Below are positions 13,578 through 25,039 of a DNA stretch of 64,000 nt, in pieces. The stretch spans positions 95,210,976-95,274,975 of the forward strand of contig OZ023262.1 in the NCBI GenBank assembly GCA_964006375.1. Direction: 5' to 3'. A program made the position numbers and the translations under genes. The DNA comes from Tillus elongatus. Its lineage: Eukaryota > Arthropoda > Insecta > Coleoptera > Cleridae. The notes beneath the pieces are model-generated. The model had not been told where the DNA came from. It saw nothing but the letters and a program-made list of their open reading frames with translations, and made no database searches. Numbering within the stretch: position 1 is the first letter of the stretch; each line of letters starts with the position of its first letter.

Positions 13578-14130
13578 GTAGCTATTGTCGTGTGTGTGCT
13601 TTTTGACTTCTAAATCTTCAAAAAAAGCCTAGTTTACGTTTGTCATTATAAAAATGTAGTGGTTGTATGCGGTTATTTACTGTAGGTCTATGTTCGGTAT
13701 CAATAATATGTTTTGCAAATGTAGATTAATCAACGTGGTTATTTTTAAATGCAGAAATATGTCCTTTGTATCAGATGTTAAAATTTCTAGAAGTTTGACC
13801 TATGTAGATTGCGTTACAATGTGTACAAGCAAATTTATAAATTCCAGCTTTTGTCAGGAAACAAGATCTTTCTTTCGCGTTAAATAGTACATCACGTGTC
13901 GTGTTGTAAAATTTAAAAGCTACCTTTGTATTTGTGCAGGTATTTAATATTTTTGAAATGTTTTCTGAAATGCTTCCAAAATAAGTTATCGAAACGTATA
14001 TGTTGTCTTCTTTGCCTCTAAAATTTGGATACATTAAATTAATGGCTAATTTGTATTCTTTTCTTTCAAGACAAAGGTAAAAATGTGCAATTCTTCTTGT
14101 TTAGTAAATTGTATGGCAACATGGAAAACT
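13578..14130 (-). pseudogene. Penelope-like element, end of RT and GIY-YIG endonuclease
   Basis: From about 14,100 the minus strand reads RRIAHFYLCLERKEYKLAIN then NIYVSITYFG, the end of a Penelope reverse transcriptase. This is followed by GIYKFACTHCNAIYIGQTSR, a GIY-YIG nuclease start with the usual Cys pair. The same frame continues through TGA, TAA and TGA codons: YKGHISAFKNN, STFAKHIIDTEH, and NDKRKLGFF. The region upstream of 14,110 is shifted in frame. It is a short, 5'-truncated relic, and the nonsense codons are point changes. Confidence 0.75.
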
Positions 14131-14709
14131 ATGTAATATGATAATCTAAAACTCAGGTCCGGCCTGGCCACTTCTGGGCCTCTCGGCTAGGTACTGAAAC
14201 GGGGGATCTGGGGAGTATGGGATACCCCCCAGGAAACAAGGGGTCGATGTAAAAAATTTTGAAAATTATGTACCTGAAAACCGCAGTTTGCTCTATTTCC
14301 GGACTTATATAAGTATTTAGTTAAACTGAAGCTAAATTTTTATATAAAAAAGAATGTTTTGAGATTTTGTATCACTAAGCGGTTTACCAAGACGAAACTT
14401 TAGACTGTAAATTTGCTTGTACTACAATTTTCTAGAACGATTGTGACATTTTGTAGTAATCCTTATTCACATTTTTTTTCATTTTTTTTGTGTTACATTT
14501 AGGTCTAGTGGAAAAGCTGCCTGTCCGAACTCTATCTATTGTTCTCATAAAACTTATATTGGTATTGTAACTGTATATATGTATGAAAAAAATTGGGACA
14601 ATAAAAGCATAACAATATATGCAATTGTTTGTTAGTAAAATATTAAAATAGTTTAAGTAAAGGTGTCATTAACATATCTGAAGTTACGGCTGCTAATGAT
14701 CTAAAAATC

Positions 14710-15180
14710 GTTGAAATCAGTTTATTTTAATTTTCCAACAGCTTTCTGGTAGGTTTTTCACTAGTTCTCGCTACTTCATCTATAATTTGATCTTTATCCA
14801 ATCTGTGGAATAAAGGATACGTTCATGAGTAGCAGGTTGGGATAAAATATATTGGCTTAAAGTCGATCTAAGTCCATTTTTAACTATTTTAAGTTTAGAA
14901 AATATTCTTTCACAAGTGAATTGTGTACAAGGTATGTAAATACAAATTTGTAAGCTACAGACATATGTGCAAAGGGTCCAGATTGTGTGAGTTCAAAAAT
15001 AATGAAAAATGCACAAGATAAACACTCAAAACCTCTTTTCTTGCCGGAGCAGTAAACATCACGATTTTCTTCTTCTTTTTCTCCAGATCCTAAAACAAAC
15101 TCGGCATCTTTACTGTTTATGTTTCCTTCGTTTTCGTTTTGTTTGTCTCGTTTTCTTTCATCATCAGTTTTTTTAGCCAT
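14710..15180 (-). pseudogene. Internally deleted hAT transposase (ZMYM1-like)
   Basis: The start at 15,180 reads MAKKTDDERKRDKQNENEGN, a charged N-terminus typical of zf-TTF hAT proteins. After only ~90 codons a neighbouring frame reads IPCTQFTCERIFSKLKIVKN and GLRSTLSQYILSQ (about 14,950-14,850), the hAT C-terminal dimerisation motif (sCERsFSkLkiiK..LRStm). The zinc finger and DDE core are missing, so this is a deletion derivative, then decayed by frameshift. Confidence 0.65.
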
Positions 15181-15327
15181 TATAAAATTGCCGTACTGAG
15201 CTGCAACCTGTTATTGTTCTAATTTAACCGACTTCTATTAACTGTAGGAAATTAATCAAGCTTTAAAATCGTACCAAATTTTTTTGGGTCTAACCAGGAA
15301 CAATAGCTCAAATAAATTCGCGCTTCA

Positions 15328-15475
<148 letters not shown>

Positions 15476-15604
15476 AAATTTCTTTGTTTGGACAAAATCT
15501 AGTTTTGAGCAGTTGACATTCCAGGATTTTTGTATTTTGATATATGATCCGAATTTATTTTATAATATTTTCTAATTTAATAGCTCAAATAAATTCGCGC
15601 TTCA

Positions 15605-15608
<4 letters not shown>

Positions 15609-15692
<84 letters not shown>
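15609..15692. repeat. (TA)n array
   Basis: 84 bp, at the centre of a palindrome. Confidence 0.97.
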
Positions 15693-15696
<4 letters not shown>

Positions 15697-15699
15697 TGA

Positions 15700-16462
15700 A
15701 GCGCGAATTTATTATATCAAACAGCACCATAAACTTCCTAGACTTTTACATTAATCAGAAAAAAAAACCAGATTAAATACAAAATATACAGAAAACCTAC
15801 AAAAACAGACATCACTATACCTCAACGCTCAATACATTTACACATACACACAAAATGGCCGCATACATATACTTTATAAACAGAATGCTAAATCTGCCAC
15901 TCCATAATGACGAACGAGAAAAGGAATGCAACATCATAATACAAATAGCGCAAAGAAATCGATACAACCAGAAAGCTAGTAATGCAAATCAAAGACAAAC
16001 AAATTAACAAAACCAAAAACAAAACACCAGAAACAAACACAAAAAACACAACATTCATTTATGACCACCACATTAAAAAAATAACACGAACACTCAAACA
16101 ATATGACTTAAATATGAGCTACAAATACAATAACAAAATAATAAACAAAATATAAATAAAAAACAAGAACACAACCCACATGAATTAAACAGAATATATC
16201 AAATATAATGTAACACATGCAATAAAAATATATAGGCATGACAAAAAAATCAGCAGAAACAAGATTCAAAGAACATATAACGGCATTAGATAAAATCCAC
16301 ATACCTAGCTACAAACTAAACGTAGCTATACACGTTCATAACAGAAAACACCAAAACCCAGATAGCAACCAACTACAACCAATAAAACATATTAAAGACC
16401 ACAAAAAATTGAAATCTGGGAACAATACTACATTCAACCAACAAACAATAAGACACAATTAA
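15700..16462 (+). pseudogene. Penelope-like element (first of tail-to-tail pair): RT end and GIY-YIG
   Basis: Starts after a (TA)n array with STINFLDFYINQ, the PLE INFLDlt motif. Frames then alternate through a KIYRKPTKTD-like stretch to THKMAAYIYFINRMLNLPL, and ECNIIIQIAQRNRYN, family landmarks before the linker. Near 16,185-16,260 the GIY-YIG start is visible as RIYQI and CNTCNKN, then GMTKKSAETRFKEHI, broken by a stop and a frameshift. The last frame (16,238-16,462) ends in a basic tail. The 3' flank carries a hammerhead-like motif at 16,681-16,724. 5' RT motifs are absent. It is a different PLE lineage from the next one. Confidence 0.7.
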
Positions 16463-16680
16463 TCCCATAACAAATCCAAGTATAAACATTTAAACAAAAC
16501 TTAATAAAAGTCGTACAAATAGACAATTTATCGAACCACAATAATTAAAACAGGAAACTAATACACACACACCGAAGACACAACCAATCAGAGAACAGTA
16601 TACCGACCAATAGAAGCTCAACACGCAGGCGTCACGTACAATCTCAGGTATAGACCACATAGGAACGATCATAGTCAATA

Positions 16681-16724
16681 GCGTGCTAATGATGAACCAG
16701 GACGGTTCGAAACTGCAGTCCACG
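16681..16724 (+). ncRNA. Type I hammerhead ribozyme motif of a Penelope-like element (core mutated)
   Basis: Order seen: stem I GCGTG (16,681-16,685), CTAATGA (16,686-16,692), stem II GAACC / GGTTC with loop AGGAC (16,694-16,708), GAAA (16,709-16,712), minimal helix III CTGCAG (16,713-16,718), TC, then CACG (16,721-16,724) pairing with CGTG of stem I. This is the circular order of a type I hammerhead with a tiny helix III, known from PLEs. The conserved CUGANGA is CTAATGA here, so it is probably inactive. Confidence 0.75.
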
Positions 16725-16822
16725 TCAACAAATAAAAAATCACAAAAAGTACAGCAAACAAATGAAGCGTATATTTAAAAGTGATTACAGTGTAGTGCAA
16801 CATTCCAAAAGATATATATTTA

Positions 16823-16827
<5 letters not shown>

Positions 16828-16895
<68 letters not shown>
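16828..16895. repeat. (TA)n array
   Basis: 68 bp, between the two tail-to-tail Penelope-like elements. Confidence 0.97.
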
Positions 16896-16898
<3 letters not shown>

Positions 16899-17312
16899 GT
16901 CGAACCGCGTCCAAAATTTATGAAAACTCGACGTTTCGGCTTCTGTTTTGGAGCCATTTTCAAGAGGTAAAGTAAATATGTAAGGACACTCTAAGGTCTC
17001 AATCTGCCTACTCCCCAAATCTCGCCGGATATCGTCTGTGAGGTCTCAGTGTGTTCAACCCTAGGCCTCAGAGAGATCTGGCAGTTCGTTGCAAGTCTTG
17101 TCTTATATATGTTGTTCCGTCTACCTGCTGCGTTATCAGTGAAAATAGTAGGGTCACGGTCAATTAAGTGGGGAGCTTTGGCCACGGTACTTAGAGGATG
17201 AGGAGGAAGATTAAGAGGGTCACCGGCATTTGTTGAGACAGATAATAGGGAAATAAAATTGTCTGTGGAATTTATTTTCTTTTTGTGTGTTTGTAATGAA
17301 GATATAATAGGT
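16896..17312 (-). repeat. Left inverted terminal repeat of the second Penelope-like element
   Basis: Inverted match, roughly 85-90 percent by eye, to 18,472-18,956. It includes the C-terminal coding part (THKKKINSTDNFI, ATNCQISLRPRVEHTETSQT) and the outer non-coding end GACGCGGTTC next to a (TA)n array. Confidence 0.8.
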
Positions 17313-18516
17313 TTCCAAGTAGTCGGAAGGCGAAGACCATCATCTCTCTTATTTAAAAACAATCGGGACGTTTTTTAATCTCGATTGCGTCGCGGATAAT
17401 TCTCGTTTTGAAGTTGTAAACCGGTGCTATTGTTTTGGCATTATCGAAGTCTATTTTGTGTCCTGCATGAATATGATGCATGGCCAGCGCCGATGAGGGG
17501 TCGGATTTTCTAACTGCGAGGGTGTGTTCATATATTTTATTGTGGATGCGTCTATTTGTTTGTCCTACATAAGTTCGGGAACAGCCGGAACAAGAAATTT
17601 CGTAAACTCCGTGGGATTCGTTTGGAATCGTATACTTGGGAGTTTTTATCAGATTTGACAGTTTCTGCTCTGTTGTGAATACGGTTTTGATATTATGGGT
17701 TCTAAAAATTTCACTGATTTTGTCGGTGATACCTTTAATGTATGTCAAAAACGCTGTGTGCTGTTGTGTGGGCTCTGTTTGTTATTGTCGTGGTGTAGTG
17801 GTTTGTTGTTGTGCGTTTCTAATGTTTCGTAGTATGTGATTGTTGTCGTATCCGTTTTCTAGCAATGTCAGTCTTAAAATATTTAATTCTGTCTGTTTGC
17901 TATTGTTGACCGTTAGTCTAAGGGATCGTGTTACTAGTGTTCGAACCACGGAATTTAGTTGCGATGGGTGATGGTGAGATTGGGCGTTAAGATAACGATT
18001 AGTGTGGGTTGGTTTTCGGTAGACAGTGTAAAAAAATCCTCTGACTGGGTTTTTAGTGATGCGTACATCTAAGAAAGGCAAAGAAAAAATATATTCTATT
18101 TCCATGGTGAACTGCATTTGGGGGTTGATGTTATTTAGGTAAGAAATGAATTCGTCTAGAGATTCTTTACCGTGTGGCCAGACAGAGAAAATGTCGTCAA
18201 CGTATCGTAACCAATAGGTTGGTTTAAGTTGGGATGAATTGAGGGCTTGTGTCTCGAAGTTTTCCATGAAAATGTTAGCCAATGTAAGAGAGAGTGGTGA
18301 ACCCATTGGAGCACATCGAACTTGTGTGTAAAATTTGTCTTGAAAAAGGAACTTAGTGTTAGATTTGCAGTGTTCTAGAAGAGCTAAGGTATCGTGGGAA
18401 ATTATGTGTTTATTTTTGAGAATGTCAAGGGTTAAAGATAGAGGTATATTAGTGAATAAGGAAACTATTATATCTTCATTACAAACACACAAAAAGAAAA
18501 TAAATTCTACAGACAA
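16991..18516 (-). pseudogene. Penelope-like element (second): RT, linker and GIY-YIG endonuclease
   Basis: A 244-codon frame (17,782-18,516) carries the RT: SLFTNIPLSLTLDIL, APMGSPLSLTLANIFME, YVDDIFSVWP (YVDD at 18,187-18,204) and SLPFLDVRI, then VYRKPTHTNRYLN. After a frameshift the 131-codon frame (17,353-17,748) gives KYTIPNESHGVYEISCSGC and RTYVGQTNRRIHNKIYEH, a GIY-YIG nuclease with Cys pair, followed by ALAMHHIHAGHKIDF. A last frame (to 16,991) has RDDGLRLPTTWKP and the C-terminal tail. The RT lacks its first motifs: at about 18,472 the element switches into an inverted copy of its own 3' end. RT and nuclease catalytic residues look intact; frame breaks are few, so it is fairly young. 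Confidence 0.85.
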
Positions 18517-18956
18517 TTTTATTGCTCCATTATCTGTCTTAACAAATGCGGGTGACCCTCTTAATCTTTCTCCTCATCCTCTAAGTACCCTGACCACAAC
18601 CCCCTACTTAATTGACCGTGACCCTACTACTTTCACTGATAACGAAGCAGGTAGACGGAACGACATATATAAGACAAGACTTGCAACGAACTGCCAGATC
18701 TCTCTGAGGCCTAGGGTTGAACACACTGAGACCTCACAGACGATCTCCGGCGAGATTTGGGGAGTAGGTGGATTGAGGCCCTGTATTCGAGCTACAATAA
18801 CCCAACCCACCTTTGTCTACCGCTCTAAGGAGTAGGCAGATTGAGGCCTTAGAGTGTCCTCACATAGTTCCTTTACCTCTTGAAAATGGCTCCAAAACAG
18901 GAGCCGAAAAGTCGAATTTTCATAAATTCTGGACGCGGTTCAACCCAAGAACCAAG
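18472..18956 (+). pseudogene. Inverted 3'-end copy of the second Penelope-like element
   Basis: Plus strand, same coding tail as 16,896-17,312 in opposite orientation: SSLQTHKKKINSTDNFI, DIYKTRLATNCQISLRP, HTETSQTISGEIWGVG. It ends with the same GACGCGGTTCAAC block before a (GTAT)n/(TA)n array. PLEs are known to carry such terminal repeats; here they are inverted and replace the 5' end of RT. Confidence 0.8.
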
Positions 18957-19083
<127 letters not shown>

Positions 19084-19637
19084 TTAAAACTGGTTTTGGT
19101 TCGAAGTGACCTAGTTCGTGCTCATTTAAAATAATTTTTCAACACTTAAAAATTTCGAAATCCTTATTAGGAATTTTTTCGAAAATTCGCTGCAAATTAT
19201 GGACGACTATTAGATCTCTATAAACATCGCCAATTTTGCGGTCTCAAATAGTTTTAAGAGGAAAAACTGCGCACATTTAGATAACTTTTTGTTACTCTTT
19301 GCGCCAAGAAAACCTAATCCTTTAAATTAGGTGAGAAAATTGTGCGACAACGTCACAGAAAATTTGGCCGAGGTGTGCTCTTTGTAAGACAACCTACCTG
19401 CTCAAAAGTAATTGACTGAACTGCAAACAATTAACAATGGCTAATCTCTCTGGATGTACTACCATCAGACTATTATTTCCTTCCAAACCTCAAAAAAATT
19501 TTCGGAAGTAAATGATCTTTGACAAATAACGAGATCATATATGCAGTTGCAGAGTGATTTGAAGATCAAGATAAAGTGCTTTTCAAGGGTTTGGAATTCC
19601 TTTATGAATGTATTGCTAAACGTGCAAGTCTCAGAGA

Positions 19638-19975
19638 AAGAACTTTGGTGGTCCAGAGGTAAGAACGTCTGCCTCTGAACCGAGCAGTACTGGGTTCGTT
19701 TCCCAGGGTTCCGCTTTCACTTTTTCAGTACATACTGTAAAAGTAAAATCAACCGATGTTGTGGAATTGTATTTAAGCCAGTTAAATGTCTGCGCGTTCC
19801 GCCCTTCAGAGGAGGCGTTAAGCCGTCGGTCCCGTGTCCATGCGATGTTGGGCACGTTAAAGATCCCTACCCTTCTTACAAAAAGACAGGAGCAATATTT
19901 CCTGGATAGTGAGGTGAAACTGCCCCCTGGCTACGGTGATCGGCCATAGTCGCGGAAATAGACCGACGTTAAAAA
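19638..19975 (+). mobile_element. tRNA-derived SINE, copy 1, with 12-bp TSD
   Basis: Starts with a tRNA-like head: GTGGTCCAGAGGTAAGAACG (A-box-like) and GGTTCGTTTCCCA (B box, degenerate). A body with GCCGTCGGTCCCGTGTCCATG follows, and the end is GTCGCGGAAATAGACCGACG followed by A7. Target-site duplication AAGTCTCAGAGA is at 19,626-19,637 and 19,976-19,987, giving firm ends. Two further copies lie at 26,586-26,917 and 54,337-54,697. Confidence 0.88.
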
Positions 19976-20599
19976 AAGTCTCAGAGACGATATTTTAAAT
20001 AAATAAAATTTTGTTTGAAAGTAATGCTGTGTTCCCTATTGCAGTTTAAGTACTTCCCAATAGCTCCTCGTAAGTCGATTGAGGAGAAGATGATTCTAGC
20101 TGCAGTTTAGCCTGGTTACTAGTAGCTGTAAAATTACTTTTACACCAAATCCAGATTTTATATCTCTAAACATAACACGTTTCACATGCAAGAACGTCAA
20201 AGCAAAACATTATAAAATGTAAATGACAAATGGACGATTTAAGAATGATTTTATTACTCCATGTTTTTAAACATGGAATTTTATAGAGGTTGTAAAACTT
20301 TAGTTGGTTTTGAAACGTATAATCCGAGCAACACTTGTCTGCTCTTTATATGCTGTACGAATAGGTTCTAAAGTTACATTATTTTTAAATTACTACGTAG
20401 CTGCATTTTAGTTTTATATGGTCCTATTAACGTCTAAGGTACCTATGTATTAAATTATTGGTATAATAACAATTCTAAGGTTTATTATACTCCTACATAC
20501 GTATGAAATACTTGAAACCGCCATTAACTAATTTTTATAATTTTGTAGATGCGGTTTTAATATTTTGAGTGTAGACTTTTTTAACAAAATTATTTTTAT

Positions 20600-20727
20600 A
20601 ATTAGCGAATTTTCTTTAAAAAAATTGCCAATTAGGAGATCGCGACTTTTGAATTTTGAAAAAATTGCTTCCAATGAGCGCGAACTTTGACTGGAACCCA
20701 TATCCGGGGTTAGTTTCAATTTTTATA

Positions 20728-20816
<89 letters not shown>

Positions 20817-20972
20817 GTATGTATCACATGGATAAAACAATAATGGGCCGATTTTGATCAAATTTGGTTCCGCGAAGTTCCTTAGCCAGAAAAATCGGCC
20901 CAGTTTTTCTCGGAAAAAGTTGAGTTATCTTTCGGGAAATTTTTATATCTCCAGAAATAAGAAGTGTAACCT
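20600..20972 (+). repeat. (TA)n-bearing repeat, forward copy, truncated by LINE
   Basis: ATTAGGAGATCGCGACTTTT, ATATCCGGGGTTAGTTTC, (TA)n/(ATGT)n, GGGCCGATTTTGATCAAATT; ends at ATCTCCAGAAATAA. Confidence 0.75.
20732..20824. repeat. (TA)n then (ATGT)n array
   Basis: TA to 20,804, then ATGT units. Confidence 0.97.
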
Positions 20973-21650
20973 TCCCCCAACAAAGCCTTGGTTTAACACA
21001 ACCGATCTGAGTAGACCCTTAGTAGTTAACATCTGTAGACTTAGATTTGCACACTCATTAGTACCTCAATATTTGTTTAAAATTGGAATAAGAGAAACTC
21101 CTTTATGCGAATGTGGGGAGGTTGGTGATCCAGAACATATGCTATTTGCTTGCACAATACCCTCCAAATATATTTATATTGAAAATTTTTTGAACGAAAT
21201 AATTAGGCTTGATAATGTTTCTTCTCCGTTTAACCTGTCATATTTGTTAGAGACAAAAAACGTACATGTATAATATACCAAAATCTATCTACATGCAAAA
21301 AGACTTGAGCTGTAACGTTAGTTTATACATATATTATAGTCCATAGATTTTATAAACTTGTGTGAGAGTGATTATGTAAATATGCATGTGTGTGGCACGA
21401 AGTATGTATGTAAGTATACGTGAGTTTTCTAGCTTTAAATCTCCTATTGTCTTTCCTTGTGTTTTCCCCTTTTCTCCTGTGGTCTTCTAGTTTATGTACA
21501 AAGTTGTCTTGATCGACCCCAAGACATGAAGGTATGTGTCCCAGTTACTATCCTTATAGATTCTAATTTTAGCAATATCTAAACAGTTAATTTTTATGTA
21601 CAAAACTGTGTGATTTATTGTGCAATATAGTAGACTTATTAACTTAAATA
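20973..21650 (+). pseudogene. 5'-truncated jockey-like LINE, C-terminal end
   Basis: Short frame to 21,273 with CRLRFAHSLVPQYLFKIGI and CECGEVGDPEHMLFACTIP, the C-x-C..H-x4-C tail after the RNase H/RT of jockey-type LINEs. A long AT-rich 3' UTR follows with AATAAA-like signals around 21,660. The left border cuts into a (TA)n-repeat copy at ~20,972. A 12-bp string AAGAAGTGTAAC at 20,961-20,972 recurs at about 21,885-21,896 and might be the TSD, which would put the 3' end near 21,884. Confidence 0.65.
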
Positions 21651-22039
21651 TAAAAAAATGTAATAAATATATACACTAAGACAAACATTATAATTAAATT
21701 ATAGCTAATGGTTATATACAAAGTGATCCGAATAATACTTACAGACGCTATATATCTTTTAGATATTAGCTCACGCGTAATTAATCAGGGACAGATCAAA
21801 TGAGGAAGAAAGCTATAATCACGGAAAAATGTGCGAATGGCAACCAGCCGCAGCCATGTCATCCTTCAAAAAACAATACAATACAAGAAGTGTAACAGGA
21901 CTCTACCTTGTTTAAATGGATACATTGGCCTGACCGTTATCTTTCATCCCCATGTAGGCATGCAGTGTGCGTGGAATACACCAGAGTCGACGGTTAACTA
22001 GCGCCAAGCGAACTTTATAGGCATTTACACTACATCTTT

Positions 22040-22150
22040 TTATTTAAAAAAATTCACTAATAGAGAGGTATCGATGGTGAGACTTTGCAAAATTTTTTTC
22101 AAATGAGCGTAAATTTGGGCCCCTAGAACCCATATCCGGGGTCAGTTTCG

Positions 22151-22234
<84 letters not shown>

Positions 22235-23330
22235 TCAAAAAATAATTAACTAATTTTGATGAAAATCGGCAAGTGTCTTTCTTTTATAAATAGTTTGGAT
22301 GAGTTCGTTAGCCAGGAAAAGCGGACAATGTTTTCTGGGAAAATTTTGAGTTTTCTTACGAAAAATTTTTTTCTCCAAAACTTACAAAGATATTTCGATG
22401 AAATTTGGTGTACATATTGCTTTGGAAAAGACTATGCCAAGATTCAGCTGTCTAGGTTTACAGAAAATTGAGCTATTCAAATTTGAAACATTTATTTTTA
22501 ATATCACCGCGTATCATTGACAATGGCAAACCTGGCTTATATGAGATCTAGTATGTGGTTGCCTGGCAACGGCACATTTTATATTATTGCGCAGGTCTGT
22601 TAGACGCTGTAACTGGCGTTTATCGTATGGTATGAAATTGTTTATATGTTTATCTGTTTGAGTCGACAAATTATTTGTGTTATTTGGGAAATGTTTATAT
22701 ACAAGTGCAAATTATTCCTTTATTAATGTTAGTGGGTGGACTAAACAGTATTTGCTATGATTTATCAACACGTATAAAGGATCGAAGTTTTACAAAAGGG
22801 GCTGATATGCAACAGGTTATCTATTTTCTCTCTGATGCTTTGGCGGTAGTTTTAGTTAAGTTTATGGTTTAACGGTCTATAATTTTTAGCTAATTTTGGT
22901 AACAAAAAATTCGTCAATGAGGAGACCGCCACTTTAGAATTTTAAAAAGATTTCTTCAAATGAGCGCAAACAAGCCCCCCTGGAATCCATATCCGGGTTT
23001 ACGTTCATTTTTGAGCTTCTTACATATATACAGGTGACGCGTTTCTACGGTAAAGCTCAATATAATTATTATTATTATACAAGAGACGAGAAAAAATTGT
23101 ATAAGTTAATTATAGGGTATCTTGAGCTGCGTCTTATAAAATTATTAATACCGGTTGGCCCATAAGTCGTTGGTGATCCCTACATTTTTTTTTCGAACAG
23201 CCTTATTTTGTAAGAAAAAAAATCAAGACGCAGTAAGTGCGTTTTGGTAGCAAATTTTCATTAAATGCTTCAAATTTCAATAACTCAATTTGCTATTAAC
23301 CTAAGGTTTGTTGGCTAGGAAACCAACGTT
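22040..23330 (+). repeat. (TA)n-bearing repeat, forward copies
   Basis: 22,040-22,480 holds the array and following module. 22,820-23,330 holds the distal module (CTCTGATGCTTTGG, GAGGAGACCGC, nested MITE, CAAGACGCAGTAAGTGCG). The middle (22,500-22,820) is unrelated. Confidence 0.7.
22153..22231. repeat. (TA)n array
   Basis: 79 bp inside a forward repeat copy. Confidence 0.97.
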
Positions 23331-23734
23331 TAAAGTTTATTGTCGGAAACGTCCAGACTTTTTATTTCTTTGTTTTCGTTAAAGTTTCTCATTGTATTCG
23401 ATACGCTTATGAACTTGTGCTTTCGGTGAAAACTACGACCGTCAGTAGGATTACCTATACCTAAGTATAGTCGTTTTTGAGTTTTTTGGAATTTCTTGAA
23501 AATTTTTGGATTTACTTCATGAAACTTAAAACTATGTACTATCGCCATTTTTTAAGCAAAAGCGCTCAAATTATGATTTGAGATGGAAAAATAGTGGCGT
23601 TGATAGTGCCGTTTTTTGAATTGGCACATTGTCTACAGAGTGTCCAAAATTTTATTGTCTTTTGGTGCAACGTCTGACCAATAAAACTCGATTTTTTCAA
23701 ATATAGTTTCTGTTGTGTCAATCGAAATGGAAAA

Positions 23735-23926
23735 TCAAGGGCATTCAAACACTGATATTTTGAACTTTATATTTTATATCCATGGAGAATGTCACATAAT
23801 TATTCAAAGAAGTTGCCATGTGTTTCATGAGATATATACTAATTTGACTGCAATGACTAGCTATAAATCTAAACAAACAGAATCACAATGTTTACCATTT
23901 AAAATAGAAAGGGCCGCTAGAACTTG
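23735..23926 (+). pseudogene. Mariner-like transposase N-terminus fragment
   Basis: HSNTDILNFIFYIHGECHII and RSCHVFHEIYTNLT resemble the DUF4817-type helix-turn-helix start of insect mariner-like transposases (ndilfiygeC..n...a...y.erfP). The same pattern begins the element at 47,132. Only the N-terminus is present. Confidence 0.5.
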
Positions 23927-24109
23927 ACCTTAGTCTACCAGAAACGAAAGTACTAACAAAATTAAGAAACCTAGGCTGTTTAAACAATACAAAATAATTG
24001 TAAAGTAACTACTAATTAAAGTGATATAAAAAAAGGAATAAGTAAAATACAATCACAAAGTCTAAAAAGTTTTGAATGCCCTATGTCGCCCCTATTTTTC
24101 TGCAGGCAG

Positions 24110-25020
24110 CGATGAGTTCTGGAGGAAACTACTTTTGTGCAAGCCTCGTAATTGTGATCAGGATTTATTGGTGAAGTTCCTCAATTTTCTGCGCTAAAGT
24201 GTTGTACACATTGACTTTAATGTGGCTCCACAGGAAATAGTCGATAGGTGTGAGATCTGGAGTTCGCGGAGGCCATTGCCATGGTCAATTACGGCTAATC
24301 CAGGAATCTACGAAAATCTGTGTAAACTCTCGGGCCACTTCGCTAGAAGAATGAGCAGGGGCTCCATCCATCTAGTACCAAGATTCTCTTAAATCATTAA
24401 GAGGTAAATTTACCAAATATTCCTCCCTTTTCTGCGCTGAATTCTTGTACACATCGGCTTTAATGTGGCTCCACAGGAAATAGTCGATAGGTGTGAGATC
24501 TGGTGTTCGCGAAGGCCATTGCCATGGTCCATTACGGCCAATACAGAAATCTACGAAAATCTGTGTAAACTCTCGGTCCACCTCGCTAAAAGAATGAGCA
24601 TGAGCTCCATCCATCTAGTACCAAGATTCGCTTAAATCATATGGTAAATTTACTAAATATTTCGATACACTCCTCTTAACATTTCAGCGCGATCCTTTCG
24701 CTGCTTAAATTAGAATCATAGATTATTAATGAATATGGGTTCTTCATAAGCAGAGAAAAGAAATTAAAAATTTATTTTGAAAATGAACTGCTTTTTTTAA
24801 ATGAGTTTTTGTCGTGAACCAGTAGTGTAAATTGCGCTTGTTGATTATCCCCTCCATGTTAAATTTTGTTTCATCTGTCCAGATTCTTTTCGGCACAAAC
24901 AGTTGGTCTTCTTGAGTTTTAATTAATATTTATTCACAAAGTTCCAATCTTCTAACATCGTCACCTGGATGGGGTCGTAGACGAATAGTCGTCCATGTTC
25001 GTCAAATTTCCTACAACTTT
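24110..25020 (-). pseudogene. Mariner-like DDE transposase relic with internal tandem duplication
   Basis: Minus strand: a first part near 24,910-24,780 reads KRIWTDETKFNMEGIINKRN and LHYWFTTKTHLKKAVHFQNK, the DEatF...N.hN.rYW catalytic region. Then comes a deletion, then MDGAHAHSFSEVDREFTQI and IGRNGPWQWPSRTPDLTPID with YFLWSHIKADVY, the second D and the WP.RSPDLTP.D block. The segment from DGA to VY occurs twice in tandem (24,372-24,614 and 24,133-24,371). Stops and loss of the middle make it inactive. Confidence 0.75.
24133..24665 (-). repeat. Tandem duplication, ~270-300 bp unit, in transposase relic
   Basis: Units share long stretches, for example GTGGCTCCACAGGAAATAGT and GATAGGTGTGAGATCTGG and AATCTGTGTAAACTCTCGG, with roughly 90 percent identity by eye. 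Confidence 0.8.
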
Positions 25021-25039
25021 TACTTTAAACTTTTTCTGA

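Noticed and set aside
20961..21896. AAGAAGTGTAAC as a firm LINE target duplication
   Set aside because: The 3' copy is not preceded by a clear poly-A at the expected place, and the left copy resembles the repeat sequence itself; kept only as a possibility.
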